Of a DNA stretch of 64,000 nt, positions 34,310 through 42,051 are shown in pieces. The notes under the pieces were generated by a model. The model searched no databases. It saw only the letters and a list, made by a program, of their open reading frames with translations, and was not told the origin of the DNA. The position numbers were made by a program, and so were the translations under genes. Origin of the DNA: Symbiobacterium sp040797425 (GTDB lineage: Bacteria > Bacillota > Sulfobacillia > Symbiobacteriales > Symbiobacteriaceae); the NCBI RefSeq assembly GCF_040797425.1, contig NZ_JBFNEH010000015.1, forward strand, positions 4,400 through 68,399, in the 5' to 3' direction. Each line of letters begins with the position of its first letter. Positions within the stretch are counted from its first letter, which is position 1.

Positions 34310-34633
34310 TTGGTCCTCGTCATCGGCGGCGATCACCTGGGGTCGATCGGACAGAATCTGCTGAACATGGGCTTCAAGGCCGTCAAGCACGTTACCGGGC
34401 GCACCGAGCGCCGGGTCGAGATTCCCGCCGGCACCGAGTTGGTGGTCGTACTTATCGATTACGTCAACCACAATATGGCCCGCTGGGTGAAGGAACAGGC
34501 CAAGGCCAGGCAGGTGCCCATCATCTTCAGCCGGCGGTCCTGGAGTTCGATCTGCTCATCGCTGCAGAACTGTACGGACTGCCCACACCGGGCCAACTGC
34601 AGGGAAGCCCGCGAGTCGACAGCCGCCTGCTGA
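34310..34633 (+). CDS. DUF2325-domain protein
   Basis: 107 residues from TTG 34310, with GAGGAGGTG eight bases upstream; the longer frame back to 34199 has no site. The first part, VLVIGGDHLGSIGQNLLNMG, and VVLIDYVNHNMARWVKEQAK match the DUF2325 family common in Firmicutes. The C-terminus adds four Cys in SSLQNCTDCPHRANC and a preceding CS, a possible metal site. The function is unknown; the Rossmann-like start may bind a nucleotide. Confidence 0.8.
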   Translation: MVLVIGGDHLGSIGQNLLNMGFKAVKHVTGRTERRVEIPAGTELVVVLIDYVNHNMARWVKEQAKARQVPIIFSRRSWSSICSSLQNCTDCPHRANCREARESTAAC

Positions 34634-34637
34634 GCAC

Positions 34638-34670
34638 AGGGGCCGCCACCCGAATCGGGTGGCGGCCCCT
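34638..34670. terminator. Bidirectional hairpin between DUF2325 and HD-GYP genes
   Basis: AGGGGCCGCCACCC and GGGTGGCGGCCCCT pair perfectly (14 bp) with a five-base loop between convergent genes; no T-run. Confidence 0.6.
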
Positions 34671-34693
34671 GAAACATGTCTGTCCTCACTTCG

Positions 34694-35632
34694 TCAGGCC
34701 GTGCCGGCCTCCTCCTGTGCCCGGCCGATGGCCAGGAGGAAGGCTTTGAGCACGTGAGGGTCGAAAGCATCACGCAGCGGGCCCGTCATCATCGCCTGCG
34801 CCTCGCCGGGGTCGATGCCCTCGCGGTAGACCCGGTCGGCAGTCAGGGCGTCGTAGACGTCGGCCACCGCGCAGATGCGGGCGAAGTAGTGGATCTGCTC
34901 GCCCTGCAGCCCCAGCGGGTAGCCCCCACCGGCCCAGCGCTCGTGGTGCTGCAAGGCCACCAGTGCCGTCTCCGGCGGCAGGTCGGGATGCTCCCGCAGC
35001 AGGATCCACCCCAGCGTGGGATGCTGCCGCATCACGGTCAGCTCGTCTGGGGCCAGCGGGCCGGGCTTGTTCAGGATGTGGGCCGGAATCCCCGCCTTGC
35101 CCACGTCGTGCAGCAGCGCGCTCATGGCGAGGTCGACCAGGGAGTCGCCCCTGAGGCCGAGCGCGTGGCCAAGCAGCGTCGCAATCACGCAAACCTCGAC
35201 GGAGTGCATCAGGGTGTACTCGTCGGCCCGCCGCAGTTCCTGCAGGGGCAGGGCCACCGCCGGATGGCGGGAGACCTCGCGGACCACCTGCAGCACGCCC
35301 CGCCGGAGGCCCTTCACCTCCAGCTGGACCTGCGGCAGCTGAACCCCTTTCGCTTCGACCAACGGAGCGCCCCAGACGGAGCGGGTCGCTTCCCGGAGTT
35401 CCACCAGCAAATCCCGCCGGACCCGGCGCGACGCTTCGCGCACGGCCCGCTGCAGCGGCCGGCCGGTGAGGTAGACCGACTCCACCCCGTGCTCGGCGAG
35501 CAGGTCCAGGAACGTCCGGGTGAGCCGGACGCCGCTCGACAGGAGAACCCGTCCGTCCTCACTCAGCACGTCCTTCGCCAGGCAGTCCCCCGGCTTTGCC
35601 GCACTCAGGCGCACCCGACGCACTTTCGTCAA
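34694..35632 (-). CDS. HD-GYP domain protein (second of tandem pair)
   Basis: 312 residues. The N-terminal ~110 residues (SAAKPGDCLAKDVLSEDGR, LLSSGVRLTRTFLDLL) resemble the DUF3391-type module often found in front of HD-GYP domains. The catalytic part has HDVGKAGIP, the following NKPG loop, and HHERWAGGGYP, all intact, so it should hydrolyse cyclic di-GMP. It has no TM helix. It starts 25 bases downstream of a longer paralogue, forming a tandem pair. Confidence 0.9.
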   Translation of the reverse strand: MTKVRRVRLSAAKPGDCLAKDVLSEDGRVLLSSGVRLTRTFLDLLAEHGVESVYLTGRPLQRAVREASRRVRRDLLVELREATRSVWGAPLVEAKGVQLPQVQLEVKGLRRGVLQVVREVSRHPAVALPLQELRRADEYTLMHSVEVCVIATLLGHALGLRGDSLVDLAMSALLHDVGKAGIPAHILNKPGPLAPDELTVMRQHPTLGWILLREHPDLPPETALVALQHHERWAGGGYPLGLQGEQIHYFARICAVADVYDALTADRVYREGIDPGEAQAMMTGPLRDAFDPHVLKAFLLAIGRAQEEAGTA

Positions 35633-35657
35633 ACGGATTCGCCTCCCCCGTCGGTGA

Positions 35658-36794
35658 TCACACCGCCAGTTCCCTCATGTACTGGAGGGCATCCTCGTGC
35701 ACTTCCCGCACGATCTCGACATGCCGCTCACGGAAGAGGTCGATTTCGTAGGGAGTGGCGATACGGGTCCCGTCGGCCTCAAGGAGAACCCGCACCCGGG
35801 GCCGGTCCGCCCGCCCCCGCTCCGCCGCCACGACGACGGCCTTGCGCCCGCCGGTCAGCTCCACCATGGAGCCCACCGGCCACGGTGCAATGCAGTTGAG
35901 GAACGTGAGCAGCATGTGCGGATCGAAAAAGCCGTGCATCGGACCCGAGAGTGACTCCAGCGCCATGGCGGGGCTCAGCCCTTTGCGGTAAATCCGGTCC
36001 GACGTCATGGCGTCATAGCAGTCGACGATCGCGCACACCCGGGAGAACCGGAAGATCTGGTCCCCGGAGAGGTTGTGGGGGTAGCCCCCACCGGCCCAGC
36101 GCTCGTGATGCTGCAGGGCCACCACAGCGGCGGTGGGCGGGATGTCGGGCTGGTTCTTGAGCAGTTCCCATCCCAGCACCGTGTGCTGCTTCATCACCTC
36201 GGCCTCCTCACGCGTGAGGCTGCCGGGCTTGTTCAGGATCTCAGGCGGAATCGCGACCTTGCCGATGTCGTGCAGCAGCGTGCCCAGCGCGAGGTTGCGC
36301 AGATCGGTCAAGGGGTAGCCCAGTTCCATCCCCAGAAGCGTGGCCAGTATGCAGACGTTGACGGAATGGCTCAGCGTATACTGATCCACCAGCCGAATAT
36401 CCTGGAGGCTTACGGCCACCCGCGGGTTGGCCAGCAGGTCGGCGATGATCTGGTCGATGGTCTGCCTCAGGCCTTCCGTCCGGATGGTGAAGGAGAAGTG
36501 GCGGATTCCGGAATGGGCGGCTTCCGCCATGGCGACCTTCACCTCGTCCATCGTGTGGGACAGTTCGTCCTGCAGCTGGTACCGAGTCTCCTCGGCCACC
36601 ACGTCTACCGGCTCCACGTCGGGAGCCAGCTCGTTCACGATGTACACGGAGGTGATTCCGTAACGAAGCAGGGGCTCGATGAGCGACTCCTTCAGTACGG
36701 TTCCCGCCTGCAGCAATACCTGGCCGTTTACGGAGAAAATGGATTTGCCCAGTCGCATGCCCGTGCGAATCTCGGTCGTGGGGACCCGGTACAA
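35658..36794 (-). CDS. HD-GYP domain protein (first of tandem pair)
   Basis: 378 residues from TTG 36794 (ACGGGGGTG upstream); the frame is open to 37007 but runs past the promoter. The N-terminal module (EIRTGMRLGKSIFSVNGQ, LLQAGTVLKESLIEPLL) is like that of its neighbour. The HD-GYP core holds HDIGKVAIP, NKPGSLT and HHERWAGGGYP, all intact. The C-terminal ~80 residues form a small beta module (GSMVELTGGRKAVVVAAERG), absent from the paralogue, which recalls PilZ-like or SH3-like add-ons. Cyclic di-GMP phosphodiesterase by homology. Confidence 0.9.
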   Translation of the reverse strand: MYRVPTTEIRTGMRLGKSIFSVNGQVLLQAGTVLKESLIEPLLRYGITSVYIVNELAPDVEPVDVVAEETRYQLQDELSHTMDEVKVAMAEAAHSGIRHFSFTIRTEGLRQTIDQIIADLLANPRVAVSLQDIRLVDQYTLSHSVNVCILATLLGMELGYPLTDLRNLALGTLLHDIGKVAIPPEILNKPGSLTREEAEVMKQHTVLGWELLKNQPDIPPTAAVVALQHHERWAGGGYPHNLSGDQIFRFSRVCAIVDCYDAMTSDRIYRKGLSPAMALESLSGPMHGFFDPHMLLTFLNCIAPWPVGSMVELTGGRKAVVVAAERGRADRPRVRVLLEADGTRIATPYEIDLFRERHVEIVREVHEDALQYMRELAV

Positions 36795-36906
36795 AACGCA
36801 CACCCCCGTGGTGAGGAACAGTTGGGCACCGCATCCACTGCGGCGGACGGCCCCCTCCCCTCGTGCCCAGCTGTTGCAGCGAAAAGTACATATGTATGAG
36901 TTATAC

Positions 36907-36935
36907 ATTATAACGTTTTGATCCTTCTCGTTCAG
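36907..36935 (-). promoter_or_regulatory. Promoter of the tandem HD-GYP genes
   Basis: On the minus strand CTGAAC (36935-36930), 17 bp, a perfect TATAAT (36912-36907). The leader to 36794 has palindromic AT-rich sequence. Confidence 0.6.
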
Positions 36936-36978
36936 GAACTGAATCACCGGTTTTTCCAGTTCTCTCCTGCGAGAAAGG

Positions 36979-37908
36979 GTGATGTTCGTGGCTGGTGCGT
37001 ACCGCAAGTTCGTGCTCGCCGTGGCCGGTGCGGAGCCGGTGGCCCGGGCGGCGCTGCAGGTCGGCCTGCGCTTGGGGGCGACCCGGTTCGTGGCCGGCGA
37101 GACGCTCAGCGACGCCCTCGCCGTGGTGCGCGATCTGAACCGGCGCTCGCTGCTGGTGACGCTCGATCACCTGGGCGAGGAAGTGGCGTCGCGGGAGGCC
37201 GCACGGGATGCCGCCGAGGAGATCCACCGTATGCTGGGCGGCATTCAGTCCAGCGGTGTCCAGGCCAACGTCTCCCTCAAGCTCAGCCAGCTCGGGCTCG
37301 CCTTCGACCGCGACCTGGCCATGGAACTGCTCACCGGCATCGTGCGCCGGGCGCACGAGCAGAACTGCTTCATCCGCATCGACATGGAGAGCTCGGCCTA
37401 TACGGAGCAGACGCTGGGCATCTATTACATCCTTCGCAGGCAGGGGTACGATAACGTCGGTCCGGTGATCCAATCTTATCTCTACCGCTCCTTCACAGAC
37501 CTGGAAGAACTGGACCGCTGGGAGGCCAATGTGCGGATCGTCAAGGGCGCCTATGCGGAGCCGCCCACGGTGGCCTACCGGCGCAAGGCGGACGTGGACG
37601 ACGCCTTCCGGCGAATGGTGGAGCAGCGGCTCCGCAAGGGCCTGTATACGGCCGTGGCCACCCACGATGAGCGGCTGATCGCCTTCACGCAGGAGCTGGC
37701 GGAGCGGGAGGGCATCCCGCGGGACAGGTTCGAGTTCCAGATGCTCTACGGTGTGCGCATGGCCCGGCAGGAGAGCCTGGCGCGGGAGGGCTACCGGGTG
37801 CGGTGCTACGTGCCCTACGGGCGGCAGTGGTACCCCTACTTCGTGCGGCGGATCGCGGAGACGCCCCGCAACCTCGGCTTCCTGCTGCGCGTGCTCTTGC
37901 GGCGCTGA
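36979..37908 (+). CDS. Proline dehydrogenase
   Basis: 309 residues if read from GTG 36979; ATG 36982 or GTG 36988 are also possible (AAAGGG at 36973-36978 suits 36988 best). It is a single-domain PRODH like Bacillus FadM/PutB: a TIM barrel with LDHLGEEV near 63, VSLKLSQLG near 98, RIDMESSAYT near 132, RIVKGAYAEP near 188, and YGVRMARQESLAREGYRVRCYVPYG near 262-286 with the conserved Y-R-x-x-R substrate region. It oxidises proline to pyrroline-5-carboxylate with FAD. The P5C dehydrogenase gene is not adjacent. Confidence 0.92.
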   Translation: MMFVAGAYRKFVLAVAGAEPVARAALQVGLRLGATRFVAGETLSDALAVVRDLNRRSLLVTLDHLGEEVASREAARDAAEEIHRMLGGIQSSGVQANVSLKLSQLGLAFDRDLAMELLTGIVRRAHEQNCFIRIDMESSAYTEQTLGIYYILRRQGYDNVGPVIQSYLYRSFTDLEELDRWEANVRIVKGAYAEPPTVAYRRKADVDDAFRRMVEQRLRKGLYTAVATHDERLIAFTQELAEREGIPRDRFEFQMLYGVRMARQESLAREGYRVRCYVPYGRQWYPYFVRRIAETPRNLGFLLRVLLRR

Positions 37909-37926
37909 CATCGTTCCGCTCCGGCG

Positions 37927-37958
37927 GCCCCTTTCACGGGTGTGCAGGGGCGGCTTTT
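37927..37958 (+). terminator. Terminator of the proline dehydrogenase gene
   Basis: GCCCCT and AGGGGC pair across thirteen bases, followed by GGC and TTTT. Confidence 0.55.
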
Positions 37959-38033
37959 CCCGTGGTTGCCGCAGTCTGCGGGTTGCAAACCAACGGCGCC
38001 TGAGGTAAGTCCTAGGTGATGAGGGATTGCCAT

Positions 38034-38058
38034 CATCCGTGGGGGAACCCCACGGATG
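38034..38058. repeat. Strong orphan hairpin in an intergenic region
   Basis: CATCCGTGGGG and CCCCACGGATG pair perfectly over eleven bases with a three-base loop. It is about 95 bases before mutT and already past the proline dehydrogenase terminator, so its purpose is unclear. Bases around it (TGATG/CATCA) allow another fold. Confidence 0.5.
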
Positions 38059-38151
38059 CCCCATGACCCGGAGTCCGCGCCAACACGTGACCGGCAGATG
38101 ACGGGGCCACAGGTGGGCACATGCTAGCAACACAGGCAGGTGAGGCAACCG

Positions 38152-38583
38152 ATGCGACAGATCGACGTGGTCGGGGCGGTCATCCAGAACGAGGCGGGCG
38201 AGGTGCTGTGCGCCCGCCGGGCCCAGGACGCGGCCCAGGGCGGGCTGTGGGAGTTCCCCGGGGGAAAAACCGAGCCCGGCGAGCGACCCGAGGAGTCGCT
38301 TCGCCGGGAGATTCGCGAGGAACTGGGCTGCGACATCGCCGTGGGCGAACCGGTGGCCACAGCGGTCTACCAGTACCCTGCGGTGACGGTGCGCCTGATG
38401 ACCTACCGCGCCAGACTGGTGGCGGGGCAGCCCACGCCCCGGGAGCATGCGGAGCTGCGCTGGCTGCCCGTGGCCGACCTCGGGCGGCTCTCGTGGTCGC
38501 CGGCCGACCTGGCCACCGTCGCCCGGCTGCAGGCGGAGGCGGGCGGAGAGTCGCCTGGGCGCTCCTCATCGCCGTCCTCCTGA
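38152..38583 (+). CDS. MutT-type Nudix (deoxy)NTP pyrophosphohydrolase
   Basis: 143 residues from ATG 38152 (AGGTGAGG upstream); GTG 38140 is in frame but lacks a site. The Nudix box GGKTEPGERPEESLRREIREELG fits GX5EX7REUXEEXGU exactly. The N-terminal IDVVGAVIQNEAGEVLCARR and FPGGK region resemble MutT/YtkD/CTP pyrophosphohydrolases, which remove oxidised or non-standard nucleotides. The lipoprotein gene downstream overlaps its 3' end. Confidence 0.88.
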   Translation: MRQIDVVGAVIQNEAGEVLCARRAQDAAQGGLWEFPGGKTEPGERPEESLRREIREELGCDIAVGEPVATAVYQYPAVTVRLMTYRARLVAGQPTPREHAELRWLPVADLGRLSWSPADLATVARLQAEAGGESPGRSSSPSS

Positions 38584-39986
38584 CGGCGGGATGCACCCGT
38601 TCTGCGGAGACGCCCTCGCGGCAGACCGAGGGCCGGTTGCCGGACTCGCCCGTGCCTTCGGAGGCCGCCCGTCCCCCCGGGTCGACGGACGCCAGGGTCA
38701 ACGACGCGCCTCCGGCGCTGAACATCTCCTCCGTCCCGGGCGCCTTGGCGATCGCCGGGGTCCGGCATTCGTATCTCTGGCACGCAAGCGGGAACCGGAT
38801 TGCACTGATTGCCGAATCGGCGCTCTGGTCGATCCGGCCCGACGGGTCTGATCCTGTGCTGATGGCCCACCTGGCCTGCGACCCGCTCCTGGTCGGCCCC
38901 TACGCCGACGGGATCGTCTACCTGGAGCAGCATCCCGGCGTGACCACTGCCTACCTCGCCCGTCCGACCATTCCGCCGCGGCAGGTGGCCCGCATGGAGC
39001 ACGGCGCGGGCGTCGCAGCCTACCCCGTCTGGGCGACCATCTGGCACGACAACCTGCTGCTGGTCGTGGAAGGACACCGTCCACAGCTGATCGATCTCGC
39101 ATCCGGCGAGGTGCGTGCGCTCGGGGAGGGGCCGATCCCGGTCCGGGACGGCGACCTGGCTTTCTCGGCCCAGGAGGGCGTGCTGGCGTACAAGCTCGCC
39201 AACCGGGGCGATGCGGTGCGACTGTTGCGCATGGACGGTACGGTTCTGCAGCCCGGCAGCGAGGCGCAGCTCGCCCCCGTTGCCTGGTCGCCCTCGGGCG
39301 GCCGCTGGGCGGTGCGGGCCGTCGAACCGGGCAGGGGCCTGCCCGCGCCGGTCGGCGCCAACCTGGAAGAGGGCGGCACGCACCTGGCGGTGGGTGACGC
39401 GTCCGGCCGCTTGGAAGAGTTCAGACCGCCGGAGCCCCTGGTGCTGGTGGCAGGGCCCTGGTGGTCGCCTGACGGTACCTGGCTGGCGGTGGTCTCGGGC
39501 ACGTTGACCAGCGAGCCCGGAGACACCGCTCCCGAGGCCCCCGCCGCTCCCGCACGGCTCTGGGTGGTAGACGTGGAAGACGGTCGCTGGCGCGATCTGG
39601 GTCCCCTGCCAGAGGGTGCCATCGCCACCGGCTTCCACCCAGCGACGTCCAGCCTCGTCGTTCACGATCCCGCCGGCGCCGCCCTGTGGCCTGTGGACGG
39701 GGGCGAGCCGCAGCCGCTGACCCCGCCGTGGGCGGTGGGCGAGAACCCCGCCGCCCTGGAGGACGGGTCCCTCCTCTTCCTGAGCGCAGACGCCCGGGCG
39801 CTCTACTTGCAACGGCCGGGCGCAGCGCCCCGGCTGCTCGTCGACTCGCCCGAACCTATGGGGGCGCTGACGGCGGCCGGGAACCATGCGGCACTCCTCC
39901 GTTACGGGGACGGCGCAGCCGCCGATCTGCTCCTGGTTCCGCTGCCCGGGGCAGAGCCGCCGGCGCCCGTTACCCCAGGTCAATGA
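38493..39986 (+). CDS. Lipoprotein with predicted beta-propeller domain
   Basis: About 497 residues if GTG 38493 is used; no candidate has a good ribosome binding site, so the start is uncertain. Residues ~17-34 form a lipoprotein signal (WALLIAVLLTAG-C34). The mature part is made of repeated ~40-residue strands with Trp/Ser-Pro patterns (VAWSPSGGRWAV, WWSPDGTWLAV, TGFHPATSSLVVHD), like TolB/WD40-like propellers. It probably binds a ligand or partner outside the membrane. It overlaps mutT by 91 bases and may be translationally coupled. Its stop overlaps the convergent Nudix gene by 17 bases. Confidence 0.7.
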   Translation: MVAGRPGHRRPAAGGGGRRVAWALLIAVLLTAGCTRSAETPSRQTEGRLPDSPVPSEAARPPGSTDARVNDAPPALNISSVPGALAIAGVRHSYLWHASGNRIALIAESALWSIRPDGSDPVLMAHLACDPLLVGPYADGIVYLEQHPGVTTAYLARPTIPPRQVARMEHGAGVAAYPVWATIWHDNLLLVVEGHRPQLIDLASGEVRALGEGPIPVRDGDLAFSAQEGVLAYKLANRGDAVRLLRMDGTVLQPGSEAQLAPVAWSPSGGRWAVRAVEPGRGLPAPVGANLEEGGTHLAVGDASGRLEEFRPPEPLVLVAGPWWSPDGTWLAVVSGTLTSEPGDTAPEAPAAPARLWVVDVEDGRWRDLGPLPEGAIATGFHPATSSLVVHDPAGAALWPVDGGEPQPLTPPWAVGENPAALEDGSLLFLSADARALYLQRPGAAPRLLVDSPEPMGALTAAGNHAALLRYGDGAAADLLLVPLPGAEPPAPVTPGQ

Positions 39987-40485
39987 CCCCCAGGTGGACG
40001 GCGCCGCCGCCCTCCCAGAGCGGTCCCCGCAGCTGGGCGGGGTAGACCGGTTCGGGCAGGGCGGCCACCTCCTCCCGGGTGAACCAGCGGCACTCCCGCA
40101 CCGGCCCGTCCACGTCCTGGATGCGCCACGCCCGCCAGGGGCGTCCGGCCGGCCCGGCGGGTTCCGCCTTCCGGCCGGCGTCCAGACCCGCGGCAGGGCG
40201 CTCGGCCTCGGCCCCGGCCCGGAAGGCCACCTCGACCACGTGCTCGGTGCGACGGACCGAGCGAAGCTCCTGTACAAAGGCCAGGTCGCCCACTTGCACG
40301 GCGACGCCGGCCTCCTCCAGCGCCTCCCGTGCGGCGGCGCTTCGCAGGTCCTCGCCGGGGTCCAAGGTACCGCCGGGCAGAACCCAGGCGGACCCGTCCC
40401 GACTCCGACAGAGGAGCAGCTCGCCCCGGGGGTTGAACGCCATCACCCGCGCCACCAACCGGAGCCCTGTCACCTGCTCGTCCAT
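39970..40485 (-). CDS. Nudix hydrolase
   Basis: 171 residues. The Nudix box GGTLDPGEDLRSAAAREALEEAGV is complete. Residues ~95-120 are a proline- and alanine-rich insertion. The preceding RVMAFNPRGELLLCRSRDG is typical of ADP-sugar or NTP hydrolases. Substrate unknown. It is convergent with, and overlaps, the lipoprotein gene. It has no close relationship to the mutT gene beyond the motif. Confidence 0.85.
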   Translation of the reverse strand: MDEQVTGLRLVARVMAFNPRGELLLCRSRDGSAWVLPGGTLDPGEDLRSAAAREALEEAGVAVQVGDLAFVQELRSVRRTEHVVEVAFRAGAEAERPAAGLDAGRKAEPAGPAGRPWRAWRIQDVDGPVRECRWFTREEVAALPEPVYPAQLRGPLWEGGGAVHLGVIDLG

Positions 40486-40670
40486 CCCGCGCCACTTCCT
40501 TTCGCCTTGCGTATTCCCAACGGAGTCATCTTAGCGCACCTGCGCGGGCCATCCAAGGGCGGGGCGCGGCCAGTCGCAAGTGATGCTGGAGCTACCGTGT
40601 GCGGGTTCCCCGTATGTGGACACCACACTGTCGATCGAGAAGAACGAATAGAGCTAATCTAGATATCGAA
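40486..40670. other. AT-richer intergenic stretch with a 22-residue ORF
   Basis: Between the Nudix gene and the antiporter. From ATG 40583 a 22-residue frame (MLELPCAGSPYVDTTLSIEK plus two) ends at TAG 40649-40651, 20 bases before an intrinsic terminator. It lacks a ribosome binding site. It may be the 3' remnant of a lost gene, or simply chance. Confidence 0.25.
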
Positions 40671-40706
40671 TGATCCGCATCGGACTTGTGCGGATCATCG
40701 TTTTTT
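40671..40706 (+). terminator. Orphan intrinsic terminator upstream of the antiporter gene
   Basis: TGATCCGCA and TGCGGATCA pair (9 bp), followed by TCG and TTTTTT. It is a classic intrinsic terminator, but no complete plus-strand gene lies just upstream. Either it ends a remnant gene or it is an attenuator in a long antiporter leader. Confidence 0.75.
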
Positions 40707-40847
40707 ATGAGCAACTCAAATAGCTACGTGCATTACTTGAGGCAAGTCCTCAAATATGATAGCGTTCATTATATAGAGATATGTCCATTTCGGGCAGAAA
40801 GCCCTCGACATGCACTCGCAAGACCAGCAGCGTTGGAGGATATGGAC
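40707..40847 (+). promoter_or_regulatory. AT-rich leader of the antiporter gene
   Basis: It contains TTGAGG/CCTCAA (40737-40742 with 40748-40753), a possible TTACTT / TATGAT promoter with a 16 bp spacer, and a small GGGC/GCCC hairpin (40792-40804). I could not fit a known metal riboswitch (yybP-ykoY, NiCo). Confidence 0.35.
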
Positions 40848-41888
40848 ATGTTTGCCGTCACCTTGCTATTTGCAGTAGGTCTGATCCTTCTGATCAAGGG
40901 CGGAGACTGGTTCGTCGACGGCGCCTGCGGCGTAGCCCATCGCTTTCACCTGCCGGAGATTCTGATCGGAGCCACGATTGTGTCCATCGGCACCACGCTC
41001 CCCGAGGTAATGGTCACGACGACGAGCGCCGTCAAGGGAATCAGCGGCATTGCCTACGGAAATGCAATAGGCTCGGTGATCTGCAACACTGCGCTGATCA
41101 CGGCGATTACCATAACCGTAAGGCCTTCACCGGTTGACAAGAAGACCTTTGAGCTTCCCGTGATCTTTTTCTTCATCGCAGCCGCATTCTACGAATGTAT
41201 GGCCTATATCAAGGGTGGGTTTACCAGATGGAGCGGATTTGTGCTCCTCGGGATTTTTGCGGCTTATATGTTGTGTTCTTCGGTCTCTGCGTACAAGAAC
41301 CTGAAGGCGGGGGCCGACGCAGAGACTGTGGAAGAGGTACCCCATGCGGAAAACCATGGAGAACGCAAAGCAAGGCAGTTGGTCCTGTACCTGGTCGGGC
41401 ATGGGGAGAAACCCGACAGCATTGCAACCGACGTTGCCGGGCTTATTGCAGGGGCTGCCGTGGTGGCCCTGGGAGCAGAGCTTGTGGTTGACAACGGGAC
41501 GCTGATCGCGGAAGGACTCGGAGTACCCGATTCCGTTATCGGACTTACATTTATTGCTGTTGGAACATCCCTTCCCGAGCTTACAACCGCCATCACATCC
41601 CTGGTGAAGGGACATTCCGCACTGTCACTCGGGAACGTTGTCGGTGCAAACCTCTTCAACCTGGTACTTGTAAGCGGGCTTGCGGCCGCCATCGCTCCGT
41701 TCGACCTTCCGGTTGAGAAGACCATCGCCGGGATGAACGCCTCGCTGGTGGTAGACTCTCCCCTCATGCTTTTCGTGATGGCCTTTACGACCATTCCAGC
41801 CCTGGTCCGGGGAACACTCACCCGCGCTCAGGGCATCATTCTCCTCAGCGTATATGCCGCATTCTGCGCTTTCCAATTTTTCGCATGA
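40848..41888 (+). CDS. CaCA-family Ca2+/cation antiporter
   Basis: About 346 residues from ATG 40848 (GGAGG upstream; the ATG at 40842 is too close to it). About ten helices with the two internally repeated alpha motifs of the family: GATIVSIGTTLPEVM and GLTFIAVGTSLPELTTA. A cytoplasmic charged loop between helix bundles (~140-190) contains AENHGERKARQ. It exchanges Ca2+ or another cation for Na+ or H+. The gene is visibly AT-richer than its neighbours in codon choice (aat, ctt, att), which suggests transfer. An orphan terminator lies upstream. Confidence 0.9.
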   Translation: MFAVTLLFAVGLILLIKGGDWFVDGACGVAHRFHLPEILIGATIVSIGTTLPEVMVTTTSAVKGISGIAYGNAIGSVICNTALITAITITVRPSPVDKKTFELPVIFFFIAAAFYECMAYIKGGFTRWSGFVLLGIFAAYMLCSSVSAYKNLKAGADAETVEEVPHAENHGERKARQLVLYLVGHGEKPDSIATDVAGLIAGAAVVALGAELVVDNGTLIAEGLGVPDSVIGLTFIAVGTSLPELTTAITSLVKGHSALSLGNVVGANLFNLVLVSGLAAAIAPFDLPVEKTIAGMNASLVVDSPLMLFVMAFTTIPALVRGTLTRAQGIILLSVYAAFCAFQFFA

Positions 41889-41983
41889 AACTCAACCGCT
41901 GTTCTGGAACGCCAGGACGTGGTGGCCCGCACTGGGAACGGTTTCTTCCTGCTTCGAAATGGCTGACTTAACCTGGGCCGCGC

Positions 41984-42012
41984 TTCGCTTGCCCGGAGCT
42001 AAGGGATACAAT
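41984..42012 (+). promoter_or_regulatory. Promoter of queG
   Basis: TTCGCT (41984-41989), 17 bp, TACAAT (42007-42012). Confidence 0.5.
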
Positions 42013-42051
42013 ACTCTGCGGATACTCCCGGATGGAACAAGGGTGTTAGAG

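Noticed and set aside
38121..39986. Reading the lipoprotein as one 621-residue protein
   Set aside because: The first ~120 residues are the mutT sequence in another frame; the protein proper begins at the lipoprotein signal near 38493.
40707..40847. yybP-ykoY or NiCo riboswitch before the antiporter
   Set aside because: The conserved loops of these metal riboswitches are not visible; only simple hairpins are seen.
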